Below, in pieces: positions 45,101 through 54,168 of a stretch of 64,000 nucleotides of DNA. Below the pieces are notes generated by a model that did not search any database, was not told the origin of the DNA, and was given only the letters and a program-made list of their open reading frames with translations. A program made the position numbers and the translations under genes. Position 1 is the stretch's first letter; each line of letters begins with the position of its first letter. The DNA lies in NCBI GenBank assembly GCA_019677205.1, contig JAAMXY010000319.1, forward strand, positions 36,391-100,390. Direction: 5' to 3'. Origin of the DNA: Pinguiococcus pyrenoidosus. Lineage: Eukaryota > Sar > Pinguiophyceae > Pinguiochrysidales > Pinguiochrysidaceae.

Positions 45101-45531
45101 TCGTTGCCCAGGATCTCGCCCTGTCGCCGCGCCTCGGCATGGGTGCTGTGGAACTGTAGCCTCAAGCAGTGCTCCAACACCGTGGCGATCTCGCTTCGGA
45201 GACCGCTCATGGCTGGATTGGCCAGGAGCTTCACAAAGCGGACTATGCGAGGGAGGATTGCCGGCAGGCTGCCGGACTCGAAGAGGTCTTCGGTCGAGCG
45301 ATTGCACACCTTGCCAGAGAGCAGCAGGTCCAGCAAATGCAGCATTCTGGCCACCTCGTCGCGGTTCTGTGAGGGATCCAGATACCGCTCTTCCAAGCCG
45401 GGCAAGGCACGTCGCACATGCGTCATGATCTTGATGCATTTCGATTCTTGGGCTCCCCCATTCTTGTGCAGCTCGAAATGGTTCCGGCTGATCTCCACCA
45501 GCTGGCCCAGGAGGCTCGTTGTATCCGACAT
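36165..45531 (-). CDS. ATR: ATR-type PI3K-related checkpoint kinase
   Basis: Very large protein kinase, about 3,103 residues, from exons 45531-36894 and 36838-36165 (55-nt intron, phase 1). Order: long HEAT-repeat solenoid, FAT domain (about 1880-2450), kinase (about 2650-2990), FATC end (RLIKEATDTGNLSRMFVGW, then APWM). The intron sits just before the catalytic loop; splicing joins VGHCI to GLGDRHGENIL, restoring the DRH/N catalytic signature, followed by VHVDFDCIFDKG and EVVPFRLTANMVDAMG. ATR is favoured over ATM, mTOR and DNA-PK by these strings and by the GWAPWM terminus. Unspliced RNA would truncate the kinase at the catalytic loop. The start is the ATG at 45531 (MSDTTSLLGQ); the frame continues upstream without an ATG. 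Human ATR is 2,644 residues; extra length lies in the solenoid, including an NDDGR tandem repeat near residue 860. Role: response to RPA-coated single-stranded DNA. Confidence 0.93.
42915..42966 (-). repeat. 15-nt tandem repeat coding NDDGR in ATR
   Basis: Three near-perfect copies of a 15-base unit (plus strand GTTCCGGCCATCGTC) plus a partial copy, in frame, giving repeated Asn-Asp-Asp-Gly-Arg in a predicted loop of the ATR solenoid. The copies are identical at the nucleotide level, so the expansion is recent. Confidence 0.95.
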
Positions 45532-46315
45532 CTCTTCGTCGCCCAGCGGCGCCGGCCTCTGCCGAACGCGTCCACTCGCCGTCTGTGTGCAGCTCACCGA
45601 CGCGGCATTCCGAGCGACACCACTCACTGCCCAGCGCCAGAGCGTGCCTGGACTGCTTCGGCGAGACGACCTGCCGTGGGAGTGGCCTTTCGCGCACCGA
45701 TGCTCACGAGCTTGATCGGGCACGCCGCAGCGACGTTTGCATTGGAAGGAGCGAGTCCACCTGCGCTTGTGCTTCCCCGTATGCGCTTGGAGTCTTCGTA
45801 GCCTTTTCGCGAGAAAGAACGCCGGGTGGGGTAGCCTTGGGAGACGTCTTTGGCGGTGCTGATCGCGTAGCCTTGTCGAACAAAAGCGCGGGAAAATCAC
45901 CCTGCAAAGCCCCGTAGGAGATCGTTATGATGAATATGAATAAACAATTATTTCTTCTAACGTTCTTTCCATAGATTGGTGGGGTGCAACATGCTTGAGC
46001 AGTATCATTCATGTGCCGATTTCAATTATGGAATAGATATCATAACTATACGACATATAATAATTTAATGTATAGGAAATCCACTTCAAATATCTCTGGA
46101 GATCAAACGTTGACACGGAAACGCCAGAAGAGAATGGCCCTGTTCGCTCTCCACCGCCGCCACCAGAGACCCCGATCGAGTTTGCGCCGCACCAGCTTCG
46201 GAGTAAGCAAGGAGGAATGGCTGGGACTGCGACGGAGGCAGTGATGAGCCGCCTTGCACGCTTGGAGGACCAGGTTGGCAGCTGAGCTTGCCGGCGTTCC
46301 GTGGCTTCTGGGCTG
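45532..46315. promoter_or_regulatory. Divergent intergenic region with AT-rich core
   Basis: 784 bases between ATR and the next gene. Bases about 46020-46085 are very AT-rich (TATACGACATATAATAATTTAATG), standing out from the GC-rich surroundings, with an ATTGG pentamer at 45975. This looks like a promoter core for one or both genes. Open frames continue into the region from the ATR side but have no ATG. Confidence 0.45.
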
Positions 46316-48271
46316 ATGAGTTTGCTTCGCCGCCTCTTCCCCTTGATGGTGGGCGCCAATTTCTCGCCAAAGCTGCTGGGCTTCGTCACCGAGATGAGTG
46401 GCCTCGCTGCGGAGACCGGCGAGTGGTGTCGCGTCCATCGAGAGAGAATCTCCCCAGACTCGGCGAAAGTTCTGGACAACCTTGGCAAGAGACTCCAAGC
46501 GCAGCAGGTCCGCCTGGAGCGTTTTCAGAACGTCGAAGTGGACGCCATCGACGTGACTGGTCTGAGCCACAACCAGGAAGAGGCAAGAGGCCGGAGAAAG
46601 CGCATCAACGTTGCCATCGACACACTGTGGCAGGAGGTGGATTCGCTGCGGTCAAAGGTCACAGCCGTGCTGAGCTCGTCTTCAAAGGATTCCGACTCGC
46701 AAGGGCCTCCCGATTCGTCGCAGTCGACGGCTGGTGCAGACGGTGGAGGCGGATCGGATCCCGGACCAGAGGGGGACGGACCTTCGGATCGTTCCGCTGC
46801 AGAAGGCGGTGCAGAGGCGCTGCTTCAACGCGCTCGGCGGATTCCGTGTCGTGGTCCTGATGACCGCGAGACTTTTGGCTACGTCTTGCAGACTGAGAGG
46901 AGCCGCATCAGCAACTTTCCACCAGAGGAGATTTTGGAACACGCAAGCGGGGTCACTCCGTACTGGCACAGGCGCTGCGAAGACCTGATCAGCAACTGGC
47001 TCGCCGTGAAGAGGCAGTACGGCACCAGCGTGGAGAAGCGATTCTACTCGTCAATGACCCTGGCTCAGCTGAGGAGCCGGCTCATTCGCAATCGACCCCT
47101 GGTCTTCATGGGAGCAGGGGACTCCTGGATGCTGCAGTCTGGGGAGTTCGGATACGGCGGCTGGGAGGCCGTCGGAACCGAAGCTGAGGAGGAACCTTTG
47201 GTGCTGTCTCGATACCTGAGCTACAGCGAGATGCAGCTGTCTGCACTTTTGGGCGTGTCCACTCCCACGCATTTTATCAACGACGGGGGCCGGCATAACG
47301 AAGGTGTCCCGGGAATGCCCGGCACGTTCGAGGAGAAGGGAAACTACTACGCAGGTGTTGGCGCGCGATTCGAGAAAGGGCCTGGATTCAACGAGTATCC
47401 ATTCTGCGTCGTAGGCCGGAATCAAAATGTTGTGAAGTACGGCTACGGAAGAATGGAGAGACAAGGAGACGCAGCAGAGGGCGGAGCTTGGTCAACAGCC
47501 ACGAGGCGGACGCCGTCGAAAGAAGCGGCTGCGAGAGCATACATGGACTGCTGGGCGAGTTTCTACGGCGTTTCTCACTTCCCTCTCTTCGATGAGGCCT
47601 TGGCGGACTACAAGGCCGGCGGGACGAGGTATGTTCCGCTGAGCGGAGAGCAACGCAACCATCCAACCGCGTTCTTCGATCGACTTGTGTACGGCCGGCG
47701 CATTGAGGCCGTCGCGGTCCCGTTTCTCATGGACGCGAACCGTCGAGCTGCTCGGAAGGGGACGATGGCATTCTGTCACGTCGTCGGCCTGGGGCTCGGT
47801 GTGTGGCAGATCTCTGACTATCAAGAGTGTATGATGATCGAAGTCTACGCAACCCTTCTGAGGAGCCTCCACCTCCCGAACGTCAGCGACGTGAACTTCG
47901 CCTGGTTTGACGGACAAGGCAGTGGCGTTCTCGAGGACGGCATGGTGGTGCGGTGTGCGCCTTCGTCCCATGGCCAAGGGAGCGGTGTCCGGGTGTGGTT
48001 TAATCGGCGTGAACCAGCTGCTCGGCTCGTCGGCCCCCACGAGAACAAGCTCGTCTGCGCAATGTATGCCTGGGACGGTGCTTCGTACCCCGGCAACGAG
48101 TACTGGCAAGGCTCCCTGTCCGGCTCGGGAGATCCCGCCGCGGCGTGTTGCAGCACCATCGCCGAACTTCAGAACCCGGATGTCAATGTCGAGAGGCTCA
48201 ATGGTGACGCGGTCGAGTTTGCCGGCTCGTCGGAGTGGCAGTACTCTCTCGCGCCTGGAGGGCCTGACTGA
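46316..48271 (+). CDS. Candidate DUF4804/MavL-like protein (possible ADP-ribosylarginine hydrolase)
   Basis: Predicted 651-residue protein in one exon; an in-frame stop at 46283 precedes the ATG at 46316. The first 130 residues are helical, then comes a Ser/Gly/Asp-rich linker. The remaining 480 residues look like one globular domain. Recalled family resemblance is to DUF4804 proteins, which include the Legionella effector MavL, a macrodomain-like enzyme that removes ADP-ribose from arginine. Matching landmarks, from memory only: YLSYSEMQLSALLGVSTPTH and FINDGG (about 298-324), GTFEEKGNYYAGVGARFE, and YAWDGASYPGNEYWQG with SGDPAAACCSTIAELQNP near the C-terminus (about 581-620). Several Asp residues there could serve catalysis, but I cannot assign them. 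No signal peptide or membrane span is seen. If the family call is wrong, it is an uncharacterised globular protein. Confidence 0.6.
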   Translation: MSLLRRLFPLMVGANFSPKLLGFVTEMSGLAAETGEWCRVHRERISPDSAKVLDNLGKRLQAQQVRLERFQNVEVDAIDVTGLSHNQEEARGRRKRINVAIDTLWQEVDSLRSKVTAVLSSSSKDSDSQGPPDSSQSTAGADGGGGSDPGPEGDGPSDRSAAEGGAEALLQRARRIPCRGPDDRETFGYVLQTERSRISNFPPEEILEHASGVTPYWHRRCEDLISNWLAVKRQYGTSVEKRFYSSMTLAQLRSRLIRNRPLVFMGAGDSWMLQSGEFGYGGWEAVGTEAEEEPLVLSRYLSYSEMQLSALLGVSTPTHFINDGGRHNEGVPGMPGTFEEKGNYYAGVGARFEKGPGFNEYPFCVVGRNQNVVKYGYGRMERQGDAAEGGAWSTATRRTPSKEAAARAYMDCWASFYGVSHFPLFDEALADYKAGGTRYVPLSGEQRNHPTAFFDRLVYGRRIEAVAVPFLMDANRRAARKGTMAFCHVVGLGLGVWQISDYQECMMIEVYATLLRSLHLPNVSDVNFAWFDGQGSGVLEDGMVVRCAPSSHGQGSGVRVWFNRREPAARLVGPHENKLVCAMYAWDGASYPGNEYWQGSLSGSGDPAAACCSTIAELQNPDVNVERLNGDAVEFAGSSEWQYSLAPGGPD

Positions 48272-48695
48272 GCCTGAGACAGGCAGATGCTAAGGAGACT
48301 TGCTTTCAAGAAGGAGACTTCCTTGCTTCCAAGAAGAAACCTCGAGTCTGTGAAGAACCATAGCAACTCCGAGACGTCCGAAACTGTTCTGAAAGTGTTG
48401 GCTTGTGTCTCATTCGGCGCTTGGTTGTGGCTCCTTTCCAAGCGTACTGCGCTCGCCCCGCTCCGCCATCCCACGCATTTCACCGGAGCGTCACGCGCAC
48501 GTTTGCCGGCATCGCGGATGTTTGCCGCCGGAGTTCGAGCTGCGCGAATGTCTTCGCCTCTGTCCGCAACGCTCAGCTGACCGGCGAGAAGCCGCATTGC
48601 GGATCCGGCGACGCAAGCCTCCCTTGCCACCAAGGTGTAGCACGGATACCAAAGGCGCGCTGCCACCGCTCTCGCATGTGCCCGAAATAGGAAGG
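48272..48695. other. Intergenic region before the DUF707 gene
   Basis: 424 bases between two plus-strand genes. The frame of the next gene stays open back to about 48405 but without an ATG, so an upstream exon or longer N-terminus cannot be excluded. No other element is seen. Confidence 0.35.
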
Positions 48696-49898
48696 ATGGT
48701 AGATGCAAGGCGCTGCAAGGCATTCGATGGAAACGCCTTGAATCCGAGGTCCAGGGCTGTCCGGCTTGTGGTATGCTGCCTCTGCTCCTCCGGCGTGTCC
48801 AGCCAGGCGCGGCAGCCGAGGCCGAAGGACTACCTGGACAAGCCCTACATGTATCTCACTGACGAGTGGGCAGCTCGCCAAGATGCCTTCGAGAAGTGCC
48901 GGGCCACCGGCGGCATGGACTGCCAGCTGCCCTTCCTCGCGAAGACTCTGCCGGAGGTGCAGTCCCAGTATCGCCCACGGGGGCTGTACATGACTGCGGC
49001 GGGGAAGGAGGGGGCTGACGTGGTGAACACAACCGTGTCCGAGTTCGTGGGCAGAGGTCAAGCCGACATGGACGTGATGCTCTTTGCCTTCGACGACTTC
49101 GACTGGGAAGGGAGCTTTCCGTGGGCCACCGACGCCAACGTGCGGATCGAGCGCGCGAAAGGCCCCACGAAGTACTACATCGCCGCCTCGGTCTTCCTCA
49201 GCTCCAATGGCACGGCCGCTAGCCTGCCGTGGCTGCGACGATATGACTTCATCTTCTTTTGGGACGACGACGTCGTGCCGCTCGAGGGTTTCGACTTCGT
49301 GACGTACATGGAGCTGCTGGCCACCTACGGCATCTGCGTCTCACAGCCGACCGTCGCGAGCAACGGACATCGGTTGGTGACCCGATTCTCCGACCCGGAG
49401 AATCAAGGAGACATTGCTCGGGCGTCCAAGGACGGGATGCCTGCGCTGATCAGCGGCATCGTGGAGGTGATGGCTCCGGTCTATCAGGTCGAGTCCTTCC
49501 TGTGCGTCCTGGGCCTGACAGAGAGATGCAGGAGAGAGCTATCGAGGCGCGGCTATCCCCCCGGTCTCAGCTGGGGCATCGACCTGCATGGTCATTCCTG
49601 CCTATGCAATGCGGGCCCGGCCTTCATTGCGACGGGATTTCTCGTGCAACACCGAGACCTGAAGAGTGCGACGCAGGATCGGAAAGGTCACAAGCTGGCT
49701 CTGCAACGAGCAAGGGTCGAGAGGGGATACTACAGCAATCTTTGCAAAAGTGCAGGCTACCCGAATCATGTGGCCCAGCCAGCCATCGATCTGAGCCGCA
49801 GCCCAGCCACCGAAGCCTACTTCATCGGCGACGCAGCTGGCCCCTTCGTCGAGTTGCCGCTGTGTGCCAGCTACACCTCGCTCTTGGTCGAGCACTAG
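48696..49898 (+). CDS. DUF707 putative glycosyltransferase, secretory pathway
   Basis: Predicted 400-residue protein in one exon. The ATG at 48696 gives a short basic start and a hydrophobic stretch (AVRLVVCCLCSSGVSS), a likely signal peptide or anchor. The domain (about 90-390) matches the DUF707 family known mainly from plants, algae and some protists. Landmarks: MDVMLFAFDDFDWEGSFPW, KYYIAASVFL, FIFFWDDDVVPLEGFDFVTY (an acidic DDD motif like a metal/nucleotide-sugar site), GICVSQPTV, ISGIVEVMAPVY and GWGID-like LSWGIDLHG. Such proteins are usually regarded as Golgi glycosyltransferases of GT-A-like fold without a proven activity. Cys-rich segments (CSSGV, HSCLCNAG) suggest disulfides in a lumenal domain. 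It lies in a run of secretory sugar genes with the UDP-glucuronate epimerase and the sulfotransferase-like protein. Confidence 0.82.
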   Translation: MVDARRCKAFDGNALNPRSRAVRLVVCCLCSSGVSSQARQPRPKDYLDKPYMYLTDEWAARQDAFEKCRATGGMDCQLPFLAKTLPEVQSQYRPRGLYMTAAGKEGADVVNTTVSEFVGRGQADMDVMLFAFDDFDWEGSFPWATDANVRIERAKGPTKYYIAASVFLSSNGTAASLPWLRRYDFIFFWDDDVVPLEGFDFVTYMELLATYGICVSQPTVASNGHRLVTRFSDPENQGDIARASKDGMPALISGIVEVMAPVYQVESFLCVLGLTERCRRELSRRGYPPGLSWGIDLHGHSCLCNAGPAFIATGFLVQHRDLKSATQDRKGHKLALQRARVERGYYSNLCKSAGYPNHVAQPAIDLSRSPATEAYFIGDAAGPFVELPLCASYTSLLVEH

Positions 49899-50204
49899 GA
49901 AGCAAGCCGTCCGGGCAGCAGGAGCAGCGGAGAAGGTGCCGGTGGGATGCTGGCATAGAGAGATGAACGAAACGAGGAAAGCGAAGGTGGAACCACGAGA
50001 GAGGAAAGCCGAGCAAATCGACGAGGAAGGCACACTTCTGTCCAGTTATTGCTCTGTTCACGGACGTCTCGATTCACTCACTCTTGCTAAAATGCTAACA
50101 TGCTAACGGCTAATCAATTCAAAAGAGAGCTGGAGATTCTTATCATGCACGCTCTTGATTCTTCTGGAACCTCAATGATACGCATTTTCCTGATCCATCG
50201 AAAG
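49899..50204. other. Convergent intergenic region
   Basis: 306 bases between the stops of the DUF707 and DUF1664 genes. It becomes AT-richer toward 50100-50200, as expected for 3' ends. No gene is seen. Confidence 0.35.
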
Positions 50205-51444
50205 CTAGGCGTTCATCAACTCCTCCGTGTTTGTGCTGACCATGCGCATGATGTCCTCGAACTCGGCGTCTCTCCTCACGTCCGAGGCACGCCTCACGGA
50301 CGGCGCGTCCGCTCCTTTCTCGGGAGATTTCGCCTCGCCGCTTTGCTCGGGTTCTTCATCGTGCGCCTGCTGCCGTTGATTCATCTGGGAGAGAAGATAC
50401 TTGAAGGTCTCGTTGGCGAGTAGGCCCTGCATCATGGCGCGATCCGTGTCGTCCTGCTCCGCTGCCTTGGACTCCGGATCTGCCACGCTTTCCTTCGCTG
50501 GCGAGGCCGCTGGCGCGTCGGGAACGGCAAGGCTGTCCGCGGCACTTGGCTCCGCCTGATCCTCCGCTGACGACAAGGCCAGGGTTCGCCGGGCCTCGTG
50601 GAGGAGCTCCCGGTTGCCATCTTCGGGAGGGGCGTTGGCATCGAAGTTGTCGATGTAGGCATTGAGCTGCGTCACCAGGCGGGTGCGCTGCTCGAGATTG
50701 GCCGGCGAGCTGGTCTCGTTGGCGCGGCCGATGAGGAACATCTGCGCCACCATCGCGCAGAGGATGTAGATCCCGCGGTTGGTGTAGTCTTGCCGAGCCA
50801 TGAGGCCGTCCAGCTGGGCTTGCATGTCCTGCAGCAGGTCGTCGATCTTGCCGACGTCGTCGCCAACCTCGTCGACGCGCTTGCCCACCGTCTTCACGTC
50901 CTCTCCGATCGTCGCCTGCGCCTCCGCCAGCTCGGCGACCCGGTCATCCACCGCTTCGATCTTGCCCGTGAGCTCGCCGCGGAGCGTAAGGATGGCCTTC
51001 TTCAGGTGGTCGATGCTGCAGCCGATGGTCCGCTGGGCGATCTTGAAGGTGGCCTTGCTCACCCACGCCACGTCCTGGACGGTGACGCCCTTGGCGTACG
51101 CGGCCGCCGACCCGATCGCCAGGAGGGCCAGAAGCGCCTGGAGCTGCCGACCTCGCTCGTTTCCCGTCACCACCGTGACGCCTCCGTTGTTCTGATTCTT
51201 CACCAGCTCGCTCAGGAGGCGGACCTGCATGGCGAGCCCCTCGATGCTGCGCTCGTCCGCGTGCTGAGGGCCACTGAGAGAGCTCTGGATCAGGCGCCAG
51301 AGGTACTCCGACCCCCCGCTGGTCGCTGCGGAAGAAGCAGATGTCCAACTCAGGCCTCGGCGCACCATGCCTCCGCTTCCGAAACCACTTACCGATGGTG
51401 GCGCCGGCGGCCGATGCGCCCACGAGCCGAATCATCCCCGCCAT
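50205..51444 (-). CDS. DUF1664 coiled-coil membrane protein
   Basis: Predicted 390-residue protein from exons 51444-51393 and 51325-50205 (67-nt GT-AG intron, phase 1). Splicing joins MAGMIRLVGASAAGATI to ATSGGSEYLWRLI. This gives the short hydrophobic N-terminus that plant DUF1664 proteins also have, so the single-exon start at 51368 is less likely. Next come AMQVRLLSELVKNQNNGG, a membrane span (ALLALLAIGSAAAYAKG) and the DUF1664 core (DVAWVSKATFKIAQRT...). A long heptad coiled coil follows (AVDDRVAELAEAQATIGEDV onward), then a second hydrophobic segment (GIYILCAMVAQMFLIG) and an acidic tail. The family has no established function. The two hydrophobic segments flanking a coiled coil suggest an organelle-membrane protein whose helices face one side. 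Confidence 0.83.
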
Positions 51445-52100
51445 CGCGGCTTTGTCGCCGGACTAGACCGCCCTTCGGAAGTGGAAGAAGTGATGCACGC
51501 GCGCGCGCGCACGAAACGCAGTTCAGATCCTCGTCGAAGGTGGACGCCGCCAACGAGCAGAGTTCTTTGGCTCGGAGCGGGCCCGGCCAAAAGCACGGTG
51601 AACGCGCGGGAGAAACTGTGGTGTTCTCCTGTTTTCACGCGGACGCGCGGGAGCAAAGCGGCGAGAGCCGAGAGGCGCTGTACATCGGTTCCGGAGCCTT
51701 GGAAACGCGGAGCAAGCGGCAAGGAGGCGGGAGCGGAACACGATTGGCCCGCGAAAAGGCGTCAGCCAATTACCGGATCATAACGGAAATTGGGTCCTTT
51801 GAGGTTTTGCGCAATTGGTCAATCACGATGCTCTAATTCCCGAATGCTACTCTTGTTTGGCCGCAGCACAGCGTCCATTGCCGGTCTTCCGGCAATTCGA
51901 AACTCTGCTTCCTCGCCACTATCGATCTTATTTCATACCATATCGCTATCGATCTTCTGACCTCTCTTTTCGTATTCGGTCACGACCCGCCAGAGACAGA
52001 GACATCAGGAGAGACTCCCGACGTCTCTCAAACAATTCTTCTGCACTGTTCGACGCCACCGGATCCGGAACGTCACTGCTCCGGCCCGCCGAGCCATCCC
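51445..52100. promoter_or_regulatory. Divergent intergenic region with four CCAAT pentamers
   Basis: 656 bases between two divergent starts. CCAAT/ATTGG occurs at 51743, 51766, 51789 and 51814, at 20-25 base intervals. That is a plausible NF-Y-type bidirectional promoter core. There is no gene in the region. Confidence 0.5.
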
Positions 52101-53530
52101 ATGAAGGCGGCGATACCGCGCGGCCGATGGGCCACGTTGGCCTGCGTCGTCAGCATCCTGTGCAGCGCCAGTGGCGCGCTGGAGAACGAAGACACTCGGT
52201 GGGAGCCCGCCTTGCTCTTTCTGCGCTGGCGCCGCTCTGACATGCCTCACTCCCGCAAAGGTCGCTGGAGGTGGATGAGATCGTGCTTCGTGCATTGGAG
52301 GAGGAGGCAACGGTTGCAGGCGGCGCCGCGGCAGAGGTCATCTCGCACGTTGCAAGACGATTACGGCAGGAAGACGACGCGGGAGAAGAAGACACGGAGT
52401 TGCATGGGCGAAAGCTCATCTGGCAGTCGTCGGATGTGAGGCCCCTAAGCGAGTGCAGCAGGCCGCTGGACAGCAGCTCCGTGGTGCTCATCACCGGTGC
52501 CGCCGGCTTCATTGGCCATGCGCTTGGCGTGAAGCTCGCCGCCCAGGTCGGTACCGTCCTCGGTGTCGACGATTTCAACGACTACTACTCGCCGGACTAC
52601 AAACGAGCGCGCGCGGACGACCTGCGCAGCATTGGCACTCGCCCGCGGGTCTTCATGCTGGATGTGTGCAACAAGCAGAAGCTCGCCAGCTTGATCTTTG
52701 GCCGCCGCGTGACCCATGTGGTGCACCTGGCAGCCCAGGCGGGCGTCAGATACAGCAAGATCAAGCCCGAGACCTACGTGCGGCAGAACCTGAGGTGCTT
52801 CCTCAGCGTGCTGGAGGTGCTCAGGGAGGGCGTGGAAGGCAACCGGCAAATTGGATTCGTCTGGGCCTCGTCGTCCTCGGTGTACGGCGACAACACGGAC
52901 ATGCCCTTCAGCGAGGAACACGCCGTGGACAGACCCAACAATCTCTACGGCGCGAGCAAGAGGGCGAATGAGCTCATGGCACAGTCGTACGCGACGCTCT
53001 TCGGCCTGAATTCCGTAGGCCTGCGCTTCTTCACAGTGTACGGTCCGTGGGGACGGCCCGACATGGCCGGCTTCATGTTCGTCCGCTCCGTGTTCCAAGG
53101 CGAGCCCCTGCGCCTCTTCCGGAAGGGAGACATGATACGAGACTTCACGTACATCGACGACATCGTCGATGGCGTGATTGGGGCGATGAGGCTATGTGAC
53201 GGGGGCATGCAAGTCCTGAATCTCGGGTGCTCGGACCCGGTGCAGTTGATGGACTTCGTCCAAGCCATTGAGACGTACACGGAGAAGTCTGCCGTGGTTA
53301 TCGATGGTGGGCCCGGCGAGGGCGAGATCTACAAGACCTACGCGAACGTCTCAAAAGCGCAGCGTCTGCTCGACTACAAGCCCAAAGTGCGCTACACGGA
53401 GGGAGTCCGACGCTTTGTCGAGTGGTATTCGTCCATCGGTCCGGACACCATCGAACAGTGGTACAAGGGAGAGTTCCTCTTGAAGCGATCTCCCCATCAT
53501 GCAACGGACGGGAATTCCGTCGGTGCATGA
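52101..53530 (+). CDS. UDP-glucuronate 4-epimerase with signal peptide/anchor
   Basis: Extended SDR enzyme interconverting UDP-glucuronate and UDP-galacturonate, the donor for pectin- and alginate-like acidic polysaccharides. 455 residues from exons 52101-52198 and 52261-53530 (62-nt GT-AG intron, phase 2). The intron joins MKAAIPRGRWATLACVVSIL and CSASGALENEDT to RSLEVDEIVLRALEEE, creating a signal peptide or type II anchor, as in plant GAE enzymes. The NAD motif is ITGAAGFIG; the catalytic set is SSSSVYGDN and YGASKRANE (YxxxK). VDDFNDYYSPDYKRA, RFFTVYGPWGRPDMA and RDFTYIDDIVDG are epimerase-family strings that favour the uronate enzyme over UDP-glucose 4-epimerase. Using only exon 2 would start at an internal ATG (52271) and lose the leader. 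Acts in the Golgi or ER lumen by inference. Confidence 0.92.
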
Positions 53531-54168
53531 CTGCTCGGACTGAGAAACGTTACACGAACCATCCAAAAACTAAATAGAGACCGTGCGATACTTCCTTCTG
53601 GGGTAAGGCGAAGCACGTCAGCGAAGCCAATCACTCAGCCAGCCTCTCGCCCGCTAACCCGCCATCCACCTTGGCAACGTTTGCGGCGCCACGCGATCGT
53701 CATCTGCAGTCCGGTCGAGGTGGCGCTGCTTGCGCTGTCCCTGTCCTCAGTCATCTGCTGCAACCGGCGCACTACGATGTCTGATATCAAGACGTTCACT
53801 CGATTGAGCGACTTCCACTTGAGCGACTTTCCGCACTTCTTTTCAGTCACTCTCTTTGCGTTCAAATCTTTTATACGATTACAAATCAAAACGGAACGAG
53901 CACTATCCTTGCAAAACGCACGGAAACTGCGTCGAGAGGCAAGCTCTCGGCTCTCTTCAGCAGGCAGGATGAGGTCCCCAAAATGCCGTGAAGCCGACGG
54001 GAGATCGGTTGGACTGGTCCATCGTAGCCGCACGACGTGCACATGTCGTGTGCCACCATGCTTTGGATCAGCTGGTGGCCAGTCAGACGTAGCAGCCTTT
54101 GAAATGCAGCTGGAGGCGGAGGCTGAGCATCGCACGGGACCCCTAGGGAACGATGACGACGTAAGGCT
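53531..54168. other. Convergent intergenic region
   Basis: 638 bases between two stops. It contains a small direct repeat (TTGAGCGACTT at about 53803 and 53820). A 164-codon plus-strand frame here shows no protein-like character. Confidence 0.35.

Noticed and set aside
45532..45900. Longer N-terminus for ATR (frame open to 45900)
   Set aside because: There is no ATG in the extension, which begins at GTG and is Arg/His-rich unlike the rest of the protein.
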